Part shown: positions 25,409 to 35,523 of the stretch, piece after piece
How positions within the stretch are numbered: the first letter of the stretch is position 1
How the letters are laid out: the number at the start of each line of letters is the position of its first letter
From: Limnohabitans sp. B9-3
Lineage (GTDB): Bacteria > Pseudomonadota > Gammaproteobacteria > Burkholderiales > Burkholderiaceae_C
Length of the DNA stretch: 64,000 bases
Direction of reading: 5' to 3'
Assembly: GCF_002778325.1 (NCBI RefSeq)
Contig: NZ_NESI01000010.1
Location: 1 to 64,000, forward strand
Notes under the pieces: generated by a model
Seen by the model: the letters and a program-made list of their open reading frames with translations, nothing else
What the model was told of the DNA's origin: nothing
Databases searched by the model: none
Position numbers and translations under genes: made by a program

Positions 25409-28400
25409 ATGAACGCCCCTTTGCCCGAGCACATTCGCCGCGCCCTCGAAACCGTGACGCTGGACGACAAATACAGCCTCGATGCGGGTCGAGCTTTCAT
25501 GAGTGGTGTGCAGGCCTTGGTCAAGCTGCCCATGCTGCAGCGCCAACGCGATGCACTGCAAGGCAAAAACACCGCAGGCTTCATCAGCGGCTACCGTGGC
25601 TCGCCTCTGGGTGGCTACGACCAAGCCTTGTGGAAAGCCAAAGATTATTTGAAAGCTCAGCACATCGTGTTCCAACCCGGTGTGAACGAAGAGTTGGCCG
25701 CCACAGCCTTGTGGGGCACGCAGCAGTTGGGTTTTGCGCCTCCCGGCAGCAACAAATTTGATGGCGTGTTCGGCATTTGGTACGGCAAAGGCCCCGGCGT
25801 GGACCGATGCTCCGATGTGTTCAAACACGCCAACATGGCGGGCACAACCCCTTGGGGTGGCGTGTTGGCCGTGGCTGGGGACGACCACATTGCCAAGAGT
25901 TCTACCGCCGCACATCAAAGCGACCACATTTTCAAAGCCTGTGGTACACCGGTGTTTTTTCCTAGCAGCGTGCAAGACGTTTTGGATTTGGGTTTGCACG
26001 GCATCGCCATGAGTCGTTTTTCGGGCGTTTGGGCGGGCATGAAGACCATCCAAGAAATTGTGGAGTCCAGCGCCACCGCGGTGATCGACCCTGAACGCGT
26101 CAACATCGTGATTCCTGAGTTTGAGATGCCCGCAGGCGGTATTCACATTCGTTGGCCCGACGACGCACTCAGCCAAGAGGCGCGTTTGTTTGATTACAAG
26201 TGGTACGCCGCTTTGGCCTATGTGCGTGCCAACCGCCTGAATTACAACGTGATTGAGGGCCAGAATGATCGCCTGGGCCTGATTGCCAGCGGCAAGGCCT
26301 ACAACGACACACGCCAAGCTTTGCTCGATTTGGGGCTAGACGACGACACCTGCCGCCGCATCGGCATTCGCCTGCACAAAGTGGCGGTGGTGTGGCCGCT
26401 GGAGGCGCAGCTCACGCGTGCGTTCGCCACGGGCTTGCAAGAAATTTTGGTGGTTGAAGAGAAGCGCCCAGTGATCGAATACCAGCTCAAAGAAGAGCTG
26501 TACAACTGGCGCGCCGATGTGCGTCCGGTGGTGCTGGGTAAGTTCAACGAAACCAGCGAGGGCGGTGGCGAGTGGTCCATGCCCAACCCCAAAGACAACA
26601 CCTTGTTGCGCGCCAATGCCGACTTGAACCCGTCGTTGATTGCCAAGGCGATTGCGCAGCGCGTGCTCAAGCTCGGTGTGGATGCTGACACCACCGCCCG
26701 TATCAATGCGCAGTTGGCCATCATCACGGCCAAAGAACAGGCGATGACCACGGTGGAGGTCAAGGCCGACCGCCAGCCCTGGTTCTGCTCGGGTTGCCCC
26801 CACAACACCAGCACCAAAGTGCCCGAGGGTTCGCGAGCCATGGCCGGCATTGGCTGCCATTTCATGTCGCTTTGGATGGACCGCAGCACGGCGGGCTTCA
26901 CCCAAATGGGCGGCGAAGGCACCCCGTGGGTGGGTCAGCAGCCGTTTGTGAACGACGCGCACATTTTTGCCAACATCGGTGACGGCACCTATTTCCACAG
27001 CGGCATTTTGGCTATCCGCCAAAGTGTGGCGGCAGGGGTGAACATCACCTACAAAATTTTGTACAACGACGCCGTTGCCATGACTGGCGGGCAGCCCGTG
27101 GGCGAGCGCCCGGAAGGGCACAACACCTTGCAAATCGCGCAGAGCATGAAAGCCGAAGGTGCGCAGCGCATTGCCATCGTGACGGATGAGCCCGAAAAAT
27201 ACGAAGGTTCTGACTTGGTGAGTGGTGTGTCCGTGTTCCACCGCGATGAGCTGGACCGCATTCAACGCGAGATGCGCGAAATCAAAGGCTGCACGGTCAT
27301 CATTTATGACCAAACCTGCGCCACCGAAAAACGCCGCCGTCGCAAACGCGGCACCATGGTGGACCCCGCCGTACGCGTGCTGATCAACGAACTCGTGTGC
27401 GAAGGCTGTGGCGACTGCGGCGTGCAAAGTAATTGCTTGAGCGTGGAGCCTTTAGAAACCGACTTCGGTCGCAAGCGCACCATCAACCAAAGCACCTGCA
27501 ACAAAGACACCAGTTGTCTCAAAGGTTTTTGCCCCAGCTTTGTCACCGTCGAAGGCGGGCAGCTGAAAAAGAAGGCCAAGGGCGTCTCCAAAATCGCCAT
27601 GCCCGATGGGGCATTGCCCGAGCCCACGTTGCCCAGCACCAAGCACGCGTGGGGCATGGTGGTGGCTGGTGTGGGTGGCACGGGCGTCATCACCATCGGC
27701 CAGTTGTTGGGCATGGCCGCGCACATTGAAGGCAAGGGCATCGTCACGCAAGACTCCGCAGGTTTGGCGCAAAAAGGCGGCGCCACCTGGAGCCACGTCT
27801 TGATTGCGGATGACCAAGAGACCATCCGCACCACGCGGGTCAGCATGGCTGCGGCCGACTTGATCATCGGCTGCGACCCCATTGTCTCGGCGGGCAAAGA
27901 AACGTTGCAACGCATGCTTGCTGGTCGCACCCATGTGGCCTTGAACGCGCACAGCACACCCACCGCTGCGTTTGTCAAAAATACCGATTGGCAAAACCCC
28001 GCCGACCAGTGCTTGGCCGACATTGTCCACACGGTGGGCGTCGATGGTGTGAGCGCGTTTGACGCCAACCGCGTTTCCTTGCAGTCGTTGGGCGACAGCA
28101 TTTTCATCAACCCCATGTTGTTAGGTTACGCCTGGCAAAAGGGCTGGGTGCCTCTTGGGCTGGAGGCGCTGATGCGCGCCATTGAACTCAACAACGTGGC
28201 GGTGGAACAAAACAAGGCGGCCTTCACGTGGGGGCGCCATTGCGCACACAACCTCGTTGGCGTGAATGCCTTGATGGACGCTGCGCAAAACCCAGCGCAG
28301 GTGGTGCAGTTCCATGCCCGTCCTAGCGTGGATGCCATCGTTGACCAACGCGTGGCCTTCCTCACTGACTACCAAGACGCGACTTACGCACAGCGTTACC

Positions 28401-28948
28401 GTGCGGTGGTGGACCGTGTGCGTGCGGCTGAAGCCCCCTTGCAAAAAACCAGTTTGACCGAAGCCGTAGCCCGCAACTTGTTCAAGCTCATGGCCTACAA
28501 AGATGAGTACGAAGTGGCCCGTTTGCACACCGACACTGCGTTTTTGCAAAAAATCAACGGCATGTTCGAGGGTGATTTCAAAGTGAACTACCACTTGGCG
28601 CCGCCCTTGATTGCCAAAACCAATGCGAAAGGCGAGTTGCAAAAACAGAAGTTTGGTCCCTTGATGTTGACCGGCTTCAAACTGCTCAAGCACCTCAAAG
28701 GCTTGCGTGGCACCGCGTTGGATGTGTTTGGCAAGACCGAAGAGCGCCGCACCGAGCGCGCTTTGATCGTTGAGTACCAAGACAGCATCACCCAAGTGCT
28801 CGCTAAGCTGAACGCGGACAACCATGCGCTGGCGCTGGACATTGCCCGAATCCCTGAGCAAATCAAGGGCTTTGGCCACGTCAAAGCCCGTCATTTGGCG
28901 GCAGTGCGAGGCAAGTGGTCTGGTTTGATGGCCGCATGGCAGGGTTAA
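25409..28948 (+). CDS. Indolepyruvate:ferredoxin oxidoreductase family protein, single-chain
   Basis: This is a fused 2-oxoacid:acceptor oxidoreductase (1179 residues) that would oxidatively decarboxylate aryl-pyruvates from aromatic amino acids to acyl-CoA with ferredoxin. Order of parts: pyrimidine/TPP alpha domain (about 20-400; GYRGSPLGGYDQALW), TPP-binding domain (about 450-630; CSGCPHNTSTKVPEG, AGIGCHFMSLWMD), a cysteine-rich segment (about 655-710; VCEGCGDCGVQSNC then CNKDTSCLKGFCPSF) that can hold Fe-S clusters, a gamma-type domain (about 745-930; VAGVGGTGVITIGQLLG) and a C-terminal extension. Archaeal enzymes split these into IorA and IorB. The true substrate in Burkholderiales could differ. 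Confidence 0.92.
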   Translation: MNAPLPEHIRRALETVTLDDKYSLDAGRAFMSGVQALVKLPMLQRQRDALQGKNTAGFISGYRGSPLGGYDQALWKAKDYLKAQHIVFQPGVNEELAATALWGTQQLGFAPPGSNKFDGVFGIWYGKGPGVDRCSDVFKHANMAGTTPWGGVLAVAGDDHIAKSSTAAHQSDHIFKACGTPVFFPSSVQDVLDLGLHGIAMSRFSGVWAGMKTIQEIVESSATAVIDPERVNIVIPEFEMPAGGIHIRWPDDALSQEARLFDYKWYAALAYVRANRLNYNVIEGQNDRLGLIASGKAYNDTRQALLDLGLDDDTCRRIGIRLHKVAVVWPLEAQLTRAFATGLQEILVVEEKRPVIEYQLKEELYNWRADVRPVVLGKFNETSEGGGEWSMPNPKDNTLLRANADLNPSLIAKAIAQRVLKLGVDADTTARINAQLAIITAKEQAMTTVEVKADRQPWFCSGCPHNTSTKVPEGSRAMAGIGCHFMSLWMDRSTAGFTQMGGEGTPWVGQQPFVNDAHIFANIGDGTYFHSGILAIRQSVAAGVNITYKILYNDAVAMTGGQPVGERPEGHNTLQIAQSMKAEGAQRIAIVTDEPEKYEGSDLVSGVSVFHRDELDRIQREMREIKGCTVIIYDQTCATEKRRRRKRGTMVDPAVRVLINELVCEGCGDCGVQSNCLSVEPLETDFGRKRTINQSTCNKDTSCLKGFCPSFVTVEGGQLKKKAKGVSKIAMPDGALPEPTLPSTKHAWGMVVAGVGGTGVITIGQLLGMAAHIEGKGIVTQDSAGLAQKGGATWSHVLIADDQETIRTTRVSMAAADLIIGCDPIVSAGKETLQRMLAGRTHVALNAHSTPTAAFVKNTDWQNPADQCLADIVHTVGVDGVSAFDANRVSLQSLGDSIFINPMLLGYAWQKGWVPLGLEALMRAIELNNVAVEQNKAAFTWGRHCAHNLVGVNALMDAAQNPAQVVQFHARPSVDAIVDQRVAFLTDYQDATYAQRYRAVVDRVRAAEAPLQKTSLTEAVARNLFKLMAYKDEYEVARLHTDTAFLQKINGMFEGDFKVNYHLAPPLIAKTNAKGELQKQKFGPLMLTGFKLLKHLKGLRGTALDVFGKTEERRTERALIVEYQDSITQVLAKLNADNHALALDIARIPEQIKGFGHVKARHLAAVRGKWSGLMAAWQG

Positions 28949-29039
28949 TCCCCGTCACACCCTCGCCGCATACAATCCGCGATTGACTCGCTGAGGCGTT
29001 TTGCACCTTGGCGGGAGTCCTACTTATTGGAGTTCGATC

Positions 29040-29372
29040 GTGTTGATTTCTTCTGCTTTTGCCCAAACCGCCCCTGCCGCTGCTGCCGGTGGCGACATGA
29101 TGTCTTCTCTCACCGGCATGTTGCCTTTGGTGTTGATGTTCGTGGTGTTGTACTTCGTGATGATTCGTCCTCAGATGAAGCGTCAAAAAGAGCACAAAGC
29201 CATGATCGATGCGCTCGCTAAAGGCGACGAAATCGCCACTGCAGGCGGTCTGCTCGGCAAAGTCACCAAGCTGGGTGACAACACCCTCAGCTTGGAAGTT
29301 TCTGCTGGCGTGGAAGTGCAATTGCAGCGCAGCGCTGTGGTGCAAGTGTTGCCCAAGGGCACCGTCAAGTAA
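29040..29372 (+). CDS. yajC: Preprotein translocase subunit YajC
   Basis: YajC is the small accessory subunit of the SecDF-YajC complex in the inner membrane. The protein has 110 residues, a single transmembrane helix (MLPLVLMFVVLYFVMIRP) and a cytoplasmic domain with GDEIATAGGLLGKV. The start is taken as GTG at 29040, giving MLISSAFAQ, with GGAG seven bases upstream. An ATG at 29001 would add 13 non-conserved residues. It is followed by secD after 21 bases. The usual upstream neighbours queA and tgt are absent. Confidence 0.92.
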   Translation: MLISSAFAQTAPAAAAGGDMMSSLTGMLPLVLMFVVLYFVMIRPQMKRQKEHKAMIDALAKGDEIATAGGLLGKVTKLGDNTLSLEVSAGVEVQLQRSAVVQVLPKGTVK

Positions 29373-29393
29373 TCTCTGAGATACAAAGCGATC

Positions 29394-31247
29394 ATGAACC
29401 GTTACCCATTTTGGAAATACGCGATCATCGTGATCGCTTTGTTGATTGGCAGCCTCTACACGCTGCCTAACTTTTTTGGCGAATCGCCTGCTGTTCAGGT
29501 GAGCGCGGGCAAACCCAGTGTCAAAGTCGATGCTGCGGTGCAAGAGCGGGTCGAAGCGGCGCTGAAAGCGGCCAACATCACGCCTGATGTGTTGACCTTG
29601 GACAACGGCTCACTCAAAGTCCGCTTTGACAACACCGACACCCAAATCAAAGCCAAAGACGCGATTCAAAACGCCTTGGTGCCTGACGCCAATGACCCAG
29701 CCTATGTGGTGGCTTTGAACCTGTTGGCCCGCTCGCCTGCGTGGCTGACCAGCTTGGGCGCCTCGCCCATGTATTTGGGTTTGGACTTGCGCGGTGGTGT
29801 GCACTTCATGTTGCAAGTGGACATGCCTGCGGCCTTGACCAAAAAAGCCGAATCCTTGGCCGGTGACATTCGCACCGGCTTGCGCGAGAAAAACGTGCGC
29901 CACAGCGGCATCAGCCGTAACAACCAAACCATCGACATTCGCTTTCGGGACATGGCCACCTTGGAATCTGCCCAGCGCGTGATTCAAGACCAGTTCGCCG
30001 ATTTGCAAACGACCAGCGCGCCCGATGGCGCTGACTTCAAACTCACGGCGGTGATCAACCCTGTGGCTGCTAAGCGCGTGCAAGAGCAAGCGATCAAGCA
30101 AAACATCACCACCTTGCACAACCGGATCAACGAGTTGGGCGTGGCCGAGCCCGTGATTCAGCAGCAAGGCACGGACCGCATCGTGGTGCAACTGCCTGGC
30201 GTGCAAGACACCGCCAAGGCCAAAGACATCTTGGGCCGCACGGCCACGCTGGAAATCCGCATGGTGGATGACAGCGCCGAAGCGCGTAGCGCGGAGCTGA
30301 GCAACGGCCCTGTGCCGTTTGGTACCGAGCGCTTTTTGGAGCGCAGCGGTCAAGCGGTGATCGTGAAAAAGCAAGTCATCTTGACCGGCGAAAACCTCAC
30401 CGATGCACAACCCGGCTTTGACACCCAAAACCAAGAAGCGGCTGTGCATTTGACGCTTGACGCCAAAGGCGCACGCATCTTCAAAGACGTGACCCGTGAA
30501 AGCGTGGGCAAACGCATGGCCATCGTGCTGTTTGAAAAAGGCAAGGGCGAAGTCGTCACCGCACCTGTGATTCGCAGCGAAATTGGTGGCGGTCGTGTTC
30601 AAATTTCGGGCCGCATGAGCACCGTGGAAGCCAACGACACCGCGTTGTTGTTGCGCGCTGGCTCGTTGGCTGCGCCCATGGAAATCATCGAAGAACGCAC
30701 CATTGGTCCAAGCTTGGGTGCTGAGAACATTGCCAAAGGTTTTGACTCGGTCACTTGGGGCTTTGTGGCCGTGACGGCCTTCATGTGCGTGTATTACATG
30801 CTGTTTGGCATGTTCTCCAGCGTGTCACTGGCCGTGAACTTGCTCCTTTTGGTAGCAGTTCTGTCGATGTTGCAAGCGACACTCACTTTGCCTGGCATGG
30901 CCGCGATGGCCTTGGTGTTGGGTATGGCGATTGACGCCAACGTGCTGATCAACGAACGCGTGCGCGAAGAGCTGCGCAACGGTGCCTCGCCCCAGTCGGC
31001 CATCCATGCGGGTTACGACCGTGCGTGGGCCACCATCCTCGACTCCAACGTCACCACCTTGATTGCCGGATTGGCTTTGTTGGCCTTTGGTTCGGGCCCC
31101 GTGCGCGGCTTTGCCGTGGTGCATTGCTTGGGCATCTTGACCAGCATGTTCTCTGCCGTGTTCTTCTCGCGTGGCTTGGTCAACCTTTGGTATGGCCGTC
31201 AAAAGAAATTGCAAAGCGTGTCCATCGGCACCGTGTGGCGCGCCTGA
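29394..31247 (+). CDS. secD: Protein translocase subunit SecD
   Basis: SecD, with SecF, uses the proton gradient to pull translocating polypeptides into the periplasm. It has 617 residues: a first transmembrane helix (about 7-25), the periplasmic P1 domain with LGLDLRGGVHFML, and the C-terminal five-helix RND-like bundle with GPSLGAENI, ALVLGMAIDANVLINERVREEL and STVTTLIAG-like DSNVTTLIAGLALLAFGSGPVRGFA. It starts with ATG at 29394 in the yajC-secD-secF operon. Confidence 0.97.
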   Translation: MNRYPFWKYAIIVIALLIGSLYTLPNFFGESPAVQVSAGKPSVKVDAAVQERVEAALKAANITPDVLTLDNGSLKVRFDNTDTQIKAKDAIQNALVPDANDPAYVVALNLLARSPAWLTSLGASPMYLGLDLRGGVHFMLQVDMPAALTKKAESLAGDIRTGLREKNVRHSGISRNNQTIDIRFRDMATLESAQRVIQDQFADLQTTSAPDGADFKLTAVINPVAAKRVQEQAIKQNITTLHNRINELGVAEPVIQQQGTDRIVVQLPGVQDTAKAKDILGRTATLEIRMVDDSAEARSAELSNGPVPFGTERFLERSGQAVIVKKQVILTGENLTDAQPGFDTQNQEAAVHLTLDAKGARIFKDVTRESVGKRMAIVLFEKGKGEVVTAPVIRSEIGGGRVQISGRMSTVEANDTALLLRAGSLAAPMEIIEERTIGPSLGAENIAKGFDSVTWGFVAVTAFMCVYYMLFGMFSSVSLAVNLLLLVAVLSMLQATLTLPGMAAMALVLGMAIDANVLINERVREELRNGASPQSAIHAGYDRAWATILDSNVTTLIAGLALLAFGSGPVRGFAVVHCLGILTSMFSAVFFSRGLVNLWYGRQKKLQSVSIGTVWRA

Positions 31248-31276
31248 TCGCGCTGCGACAAGAAAGAAATTAAGTC

Positions 31277-32230
31277 ATGGAATTTTTTAAGATCCGCAAA
31301 GACATCCCGTTCATGAAGAACGCGGTGGCGTTCAACGCCATTTCGTTCATCACGTTCTTGGCGGCGGTGTTCTTCTTGTTCAGCCGTGGCTTGCACCTGT
31401 CGGTCGAGTTCACGGGCGGTACGCTGATGGAAGTCAGCTACAGCCAACCCGCTGACTTGAACGTGGTGCGCGACCAAATCGCCAAGCTTGGCCTGAACGA
31501 CGTGCAGGTGCAAAACTTTGGCACGGCCCGCGACGTGATGATCCGCATGCCTGCGGTCAAAGGTCAAAGTTCTGCCCAGCAAAGCGAGCAAGTGTTGACC
31601 GCTTTGAAAACCATGGACCCCAATGTGCAGCTGCGCCGCACTGAATTTGTGGGGCCACAAGTGGGCGACGAGTTGGCGGCTGACGGCCTCAAGGCTTTGG
31701 CCTTTGTGGTCATCGGCATCATGATTTATTTGGCCATGCGCTTCGAGTGGAAGTTTGCGGTGGCCGCCATCATTGCCAACTTGCACGATGTGATCATCAT
31801 CTTGGGCTTCTTCGCGTTCTTCCAGTGGGAGTTTTCCCTGCCCGTGCTGGCTGCGGTGCTGGCCGTGCTGGGTTACTCGGTGAACGAATCGGTGGTGATC
31901 TTTGACCGTATTCGTGAAAACTTCCGCCGCTACCGCAAGATGGACACGGTCGAGATCATCGACAACGCCATCACCTCCACCATCAGCCGCACCATCATTA
32001 CCCACGGCTGTACGCAGCTCATGGTGTTGTCCATGTTGTTGTTCGGTGGTGCCACCCTGCACTACTTTGCGCTGGCCCTGACCATCGGCATTTGCTTCGG
32101 CATTTACTCCTCCGTGTTCGTGGCCGCCGCCATTGCCATGTGGCTGGGCATTCAACGCGAAGATTTGATCAAAACACCGGTCAAAGCCCCGGGCGATCCT
32201 GACGACGAGAACTCGGGCGCGGTGGTCTAA
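31277..32230 (+). CDS. secF: Protein translocase subunit SecF
   Basis: SecF is the partner of SecD in the inner membrane, with 317 residues. The N-terminal helix (about 16-36) is followed by the periplasmic domain with VEFTGGTLMEV, and then the RND-type bundle with VGPQVGDELAADG, ANLHDVIIILGFFAF, GYSVNESVVIFDRIREN and RTIITHGCTQLMVL. It starts 29 bases after secD and ends convergent with smg. Confidence 0.97.
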   Translation: MEFFKIRKDIPFMKNAVAFNAISFITFLAAVFFLFSRGLHLSVEFTGGTLMEVSYSQPADLNVVRDQIAKLGLNDVQVQNFGTARDVMIRMPAVKGQSSAQQSEQVLTALKTMDPNVQLRRTEFVGPQVGDELAADGLKALAFVVIGIMIYLAMRFEWKFAVAAIIANLHDVIIILGFFAFFQWEFSLPVLAAVLAVLGYSVNESVVIFDRIRENFRRYRKMDTVEIIDNAITSTISRTIITHGCTQLMVLSMLLFGGATLHYFALALTIGICFGIYSSVFVAAAIAMWLGIQREDLIKTPVKAPGDPDDENSGAVV

Positions 32231-32234
32231 CAGC

Positions 32235-32723
32235 TCAATGCGCGACGCGATCCGCGTCGTCGCACAACTCGTCCAGCACCAGCGCATCGGGCTCGAGTCC
32301 GATGCTCCAGTACACCATCAAGACGACAAGTTTCAGATCATCGAGGGTGATGGGTTGTGCGGCCACGTCCATCGCCATGGCGCGGTCGATCACGATTTCG
32401 CGCATGTGAGGCGACAGCACGTCGGCGGTTTCTAAAAAGCGAATGAAGCCCAAACATGCCGCGCCCAAGCGGTCTTGTTCTGCCACCGAGTACACGCGCA
32501 GGCTGTGGGCTGATTCAGTGTGGTGTTCAGAGGAAGATTGACCGATATCGATCAGCTCGGTGTTGTGCGAGGCGATATTCAGGCCGTCCAACCATTGCAG
32601 CGCTTGTGAAATGTCGTCCGATTCAAAGCCTACGGCGCTGAGTTTGCGGCCCAGCTGGTGCAACTCTGGACACGCATCACCGTGCCAATAGTTTTCGTAG
32701 ACAAAGACGAGCACTTCAAACAT
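32235..32723 (-). CDS. smg: Smg family protein (DUF494)
   Basis: This is a 162-residue cytosolic protein of the Smg/DUF494 family, whose gene is found next to dprA in many proteobacteria and whose function is unknown. Typical features are the opening MFEVLVFVYENYW and the FESDDISQALQWLDGL helix. The C-terminal part contains HMREIVIDRAMAM and LKLVVLMVYWSIG. It lies 33 bases downstream of dprA on the same strand and converges with secF across 4 bases. Confidence 0.92.
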   Translation of the reverse strand: MFEVLVFVYENYWHGDACPELHQLGRKLSAVGFESDDISQALQWLDGLNIASHNTELIDIGQSSSEHHTESAHSLRVYSVAEQDRLGAACLGFIRFLETADVLSPHMREIVIDRAMAMDVAAQPITLDDLKLVVLMVYWSIGLEPDALVLDELCDDADRVAH

Positions 32724-32756
32724 GGGTTCAATATAACGGCATTTATTGCAGATCTA

Positions 32757-33926
32757 TCACGCACGCCCCATACGTTGAAACAAACCACCGGGCAAGCGCC
32801 CAATCAGCCCGTCCAGCTCCAAGGTCAAGAGTTGCGCTTGCAGGCTGGCCGTGGCGAGGCCGCAACGCGCTTGTAAGGCATCTAGGCTGACGGGGCCGTA
32901 GCCCATGTGCGTCAAAAGCGCAGGCTCGGTGGCGTCGCGTTCGCCCTGATCCGCAAGGGTGTCGTCTGGCCGTGCGTCATCAAACAGCGACGTTTGTTCT
33001 TGCAATTGCAGTTCTTCCAACACGTCTTGGGCCTTCTCCACCAGCTTGGCCCCTTGGCGGATCAGGGCGTGGCAGCCATGCGATTGCGTGGCGTGGATAG
33101 AGCCTGGGATGGCCAGTACTTCGCGCCCCAAATCAAGGGCCAAGCGGGCGGTGATGAGCGAGCCCGATTGCAAAGCCGCTTCCACCACCAACGTGCCCAA
33201 GCCAAGCGCGGCGATGAGGCGGTTACGTTTGGGAAAGTTGGGTGGCAGCGGCGCTGTGCCCAAGTGGTATTCACTCAGCATGAGGCCGTGTAGCGCGATG
33301 TCGTAGGCCAAGGTCTGGTGTTGGCGCGGGTACACGCGGTCTAAGCCAGTGCCCACCACGGCCACCGTGTGCCAATGCTCACCCGTACCACGCGACTGCG
33401 CGCCGCGCAACGCGCCCAGGTGTGCCGCGCCGTCGACGCCCAAGGCCAAACCCGAGACCACACACATGCCCGCCGCGGCCAATGCTTCGCCAAATTGCGC
33501 GGCCGTCTGTGCGCCCTGCGGCGTGGGGTTGCGGCTGCCGACGATGGCCACAGCCGGGCCCAAAGTCGCCTCAAGTTGGCCTTGTGCGTAGACCATCAAG
33601 GGCGGGTCGGGCAGTTGCAGCAAGGCGGCGGGGTAATGGGCGTCGCCCAAGGTCCACACCGCGTGACCGTGGGTGTCGGGTTGTTGTGCCAGCCATTGCT
33701 GGGTGCGCACGCATTGCACGGCGAGTTCGTTGGGTTCGGTCAGCAGGGCCAAGGCCTGTTTGGCGCTGACCACTTGGCGCAATGTCGCCTCGCTTTGGGC
33801 AAACACCGCTTGCGGACTGCCAAAGGCGGCCAGCAGGCGTCGTGCGGCATCGTTGCCCACACCGTCACTCAAGCTCAGACGCAGCCAAGCGCGCAGTTCG
33901 TCTTTGGTCAGAGGTGTAGATGGCAT
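32757..33926 (-). CDS. dprA: DNA-processing protein DprA
   Basis: DprA protects incoming single-stranded DNA and loads RecA during natural transformation. The protein has 389 residues: a SAM-like N-terminal part (1-100), the Rossmann-like DNA-binding domain with VAIVGSRNPTPQG and VVSGLALGVDGAAH (about 125-165) and ALIRQGAKLVEKAQDVLEE, and a C-terminal winged helix (about 325-389). It starts with ATG at 33926 and is divergent from def. An intact dprA is compatible with competence, but on its own it does not prove it. Confidence 0.95.
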   Translation of the reverse strand: MPSTPLTKDELRAWLRLSLSDGVGNDAARRLLAAFGSPQAVFAQSEATLRQVVSAKQALALLTEPNELAVQCVRTQQWLAQQPDTHGHAVWTLGDAHYPAALLQLPDPPLMVYAQGQLEATLGPAVAIVGSRNPTPQGAQTAAQFGEALAAAGMCVVSGLALGVDGAAHLGALRGAQSRGTGEHWHTVAVVGTGLDRVYPRQHQTLAYDIALHGLMLSEYHLGTAPLPPNFPKRNRLIAALGLGTLVVEAALQSGSLITARLALDLGREVLAIPGSIHATQSHGCHALIRQGAKLVEKAQDVLEELQLQEQTSLFDDARPDDTLADQGERDATEPALLTHMGYGPVSLDALQARCGLATASLQAQLLTLELDGLIGRLPGGLFQRMGRA

Positions 33927-34023
33927 GCAGGTCTCCTTGGGGTGAGAAAACCATTGTGCGGAGCTCGGTTTTCAATAGACATGCGCGCAGGTCGAAAATT
34001 TCAAAAGCAGAGACAATAAGCGT

Positions 34024-34530
34024 ATGCCCAAGTTAGACATTCTTCGATTCCCAGACCCCAAACTTCACACCGTTGCCAAGCCAGTGGCCGAGGTGGATGC
34101 GCGCATCCGCACCCTCATCGCTGACATGCTCGAGACCATGTACGACGCCAATGGCATTGGCCTCGCGGCCACCCAAGTGGATGTGCACGAGCGTTTGGTG
34201 GTCATTGACGTATCAGAAAAACGCAACGAACCCATGGTGCTCATCAACCCTGAAATCACTTGGATGGGTGACGAGCGCGTCAAAGGTGAAGAGGGCTGCT
34301 TGTCGGTGCCTGGCATTTACGACGGCGTCGAACGTGCCACCCAAGTCAAAGTCAAAGCCATGGATGCGGACGGCAAGGTGCGCACCATCGAGGCCGAGGG
34401 CCTGTTGGCGGTCTGCGTGCAGCACGAGCTGGACCATTTGCTGGGCAAGGTGTTCGTGGAATATCTCTCGCCTTTGAAGCGCACCCGTATCAAAACAAAA
34501 ATGCTCAAATCTGCGCGCGACGACGCCTGA
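34024..34530 (+). CDS. def: Peptide deformylase
   Basis: Def removes the formyl group from the N-terminal methionine of nascent proteins. It has 168 residues. The three family motifs are intact: GIGLAATQ (44-51), EGCLSVPG (90-97, metal ligand Cys92) and HELDH (134-138, the two histidine ligands and the catalytic Glu). It starts with ATG at 34024, diverges from dprA and is followed by fmt after 14 bases. Confidence 0.97.
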   Translation: MPKLDILRFPDPKLHTVAKPVAEVDARIRTLIADMLETMYDANGIGLAATQVDVHERLVVIDVSEKRNEPMVLINPEITWMGDERVKGEEGCLSVPGIYDGVERATQVKVKAMDADGKVRTIEAEGLLAVCVQHELDHLLGKVFVEYLSPLKRTRIKTKMLKSARDDA

Positions 34531-34544
34531 ACCCAAGGTCATTG

Positions 34545-35516
34545 ATGCGCGTTATTTTTGCGGGTACGCCCGAATTTGCTGCTGTGGCTTTGGCCCAGAT
34601 CTTGGCCGCAGGCCACGAGGTGCCCTTGGTGCTGACGCAACCCGACCGCCCTGCCGGTCGCGGCATGAAGCTGCAAGCCTCGGCTGTCAAGCAACTTGCT
34701 TTGCAACACAACATCCCCGTCGCCCAGCCCTTGAGCTTGCGTTTGGATGGCAAATACCCCGACGACGCAGCTCAGGCCCAAGCGGCCATTGCAGCCGCCA
34801 ACGCCGACGTGATGGTGGTGGCGGCTTATGGGTTGATCTTGCCGCAATGGACGCTCAGTGCCCCGCGTTTGGGCTGCCTCAACATCCACGCGTCGTTGCT
34901 GCCACGTTGGCGTGGCGCGGCACCGATTCACCGCGCCATTGAGGCGGGTGACGCGCAAACCGGCGTGGTCATCATGCAAATGGATGCGGGCTTGGACACG
35001 GGCGACATGCTGTTGACCGGGGTGCTCGACATCGATGCGCAAGACACCACCGCGACCCTGCACGACCGCTTGGCCGACCTAGGCGGCGCGTTGGTGGTGC
35101 AGGCTTTGAGAGATACACAAGCGGGCCAGCTCACGCCCGTCAAGCAGCCGTTGGAGGGCGTCACTTACGCCCACAAAATTGAAAAAGCCGAGGCTGCCGT
35201 GAACTGGCGCGACACGGCTGAAACCATTGACCGCCGCGTGCGCGCGTTCAATCCGTTTCCAGCCGCTTCGGCTCAGCTGGAGGGTGAAGTCATCAAGCTG
35301 TGGCGTGCGGTGCCGGAGGTGTCTAACCGTGCCGTCAACACCCTGCCCGGCACGGTGCTCAGTGCGGATGCACAGGGTGTGCGCATTGCGTGTGGTGAGG
35401 GGGTGTTGTGTGTCACCGAGCTGCAACGCGCAGGTGGCAAACGCTTGGCAGCGGCCGAGTTTTTGCGTGGCTTTGCTGTCAGTGCAGGCCAGCATTTCGA
35501 CCTCACAGCGGAATGA
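34545..35516 (+). CDS. fmt: Methionyl-tRNA formyltransferase
   Basis: Fmt formylates initiator methionyl-tRNA with 10-formyltetrahydrofolate. It has 323 residues. The N-terminal Rossmann domain opens [16 protein letters not shown] and carries the folate/catalytic region [20 protein letters not shown] with the following DTGDML. The C-terminal oligonucleotide-binding domain (about 210-315) contains RAFNPFPAA. The ATG at 34545 is preferred over an upstream TTG. It is paired with def as in most bacteria and followed 7 bases later by azlC. Confidence 0.97.
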   Translation: MRVIFAGTPEFAAVALAQILAAGHEVPLVLTQPDRPAGRGMKLQASAVKQLALQHNIPVAQPLSLRLDGKYPDDAAQAQAAIAAANADVMVVAAYGLILPQWTLSAPRLGCLNIHASLLPRWRGAAPIHRAIEAGDAQTGVVIMQMDAGLDTGDMLLTGVLDIDAQDTTATLHDRLADLGGALVVQALRDTQAGQLTPVKQPLEGVTYAHKIEKAEAAVNWRDTAETIDRRVRAFNPFPAASAQLEGEVIKLWRAVPEVSNRAVNTLPGTVLSADAQGVRIACGEGVLCVTELQRAGGKRLAAAEFLRGFAVSAGQHFDLTAE

Positions 35517-35523
35517 TGTTGCC

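Noticed and set aside
25067..26317. Open frame of 416 codons antisense to the start of the 2-oxoacid:ferredoxin oxidoreductase
   Set aside because: It has low-complexity composition (His, Gln, Val-rich) typical of antisense frames, no ribosome site and no family similarity.
28971..28976. TACAAT as -10 of a yajC-secDF promoter
   Set aside because: No acceptable -35 element is found at 16-18 bp upstream, so the promoter is not supported.
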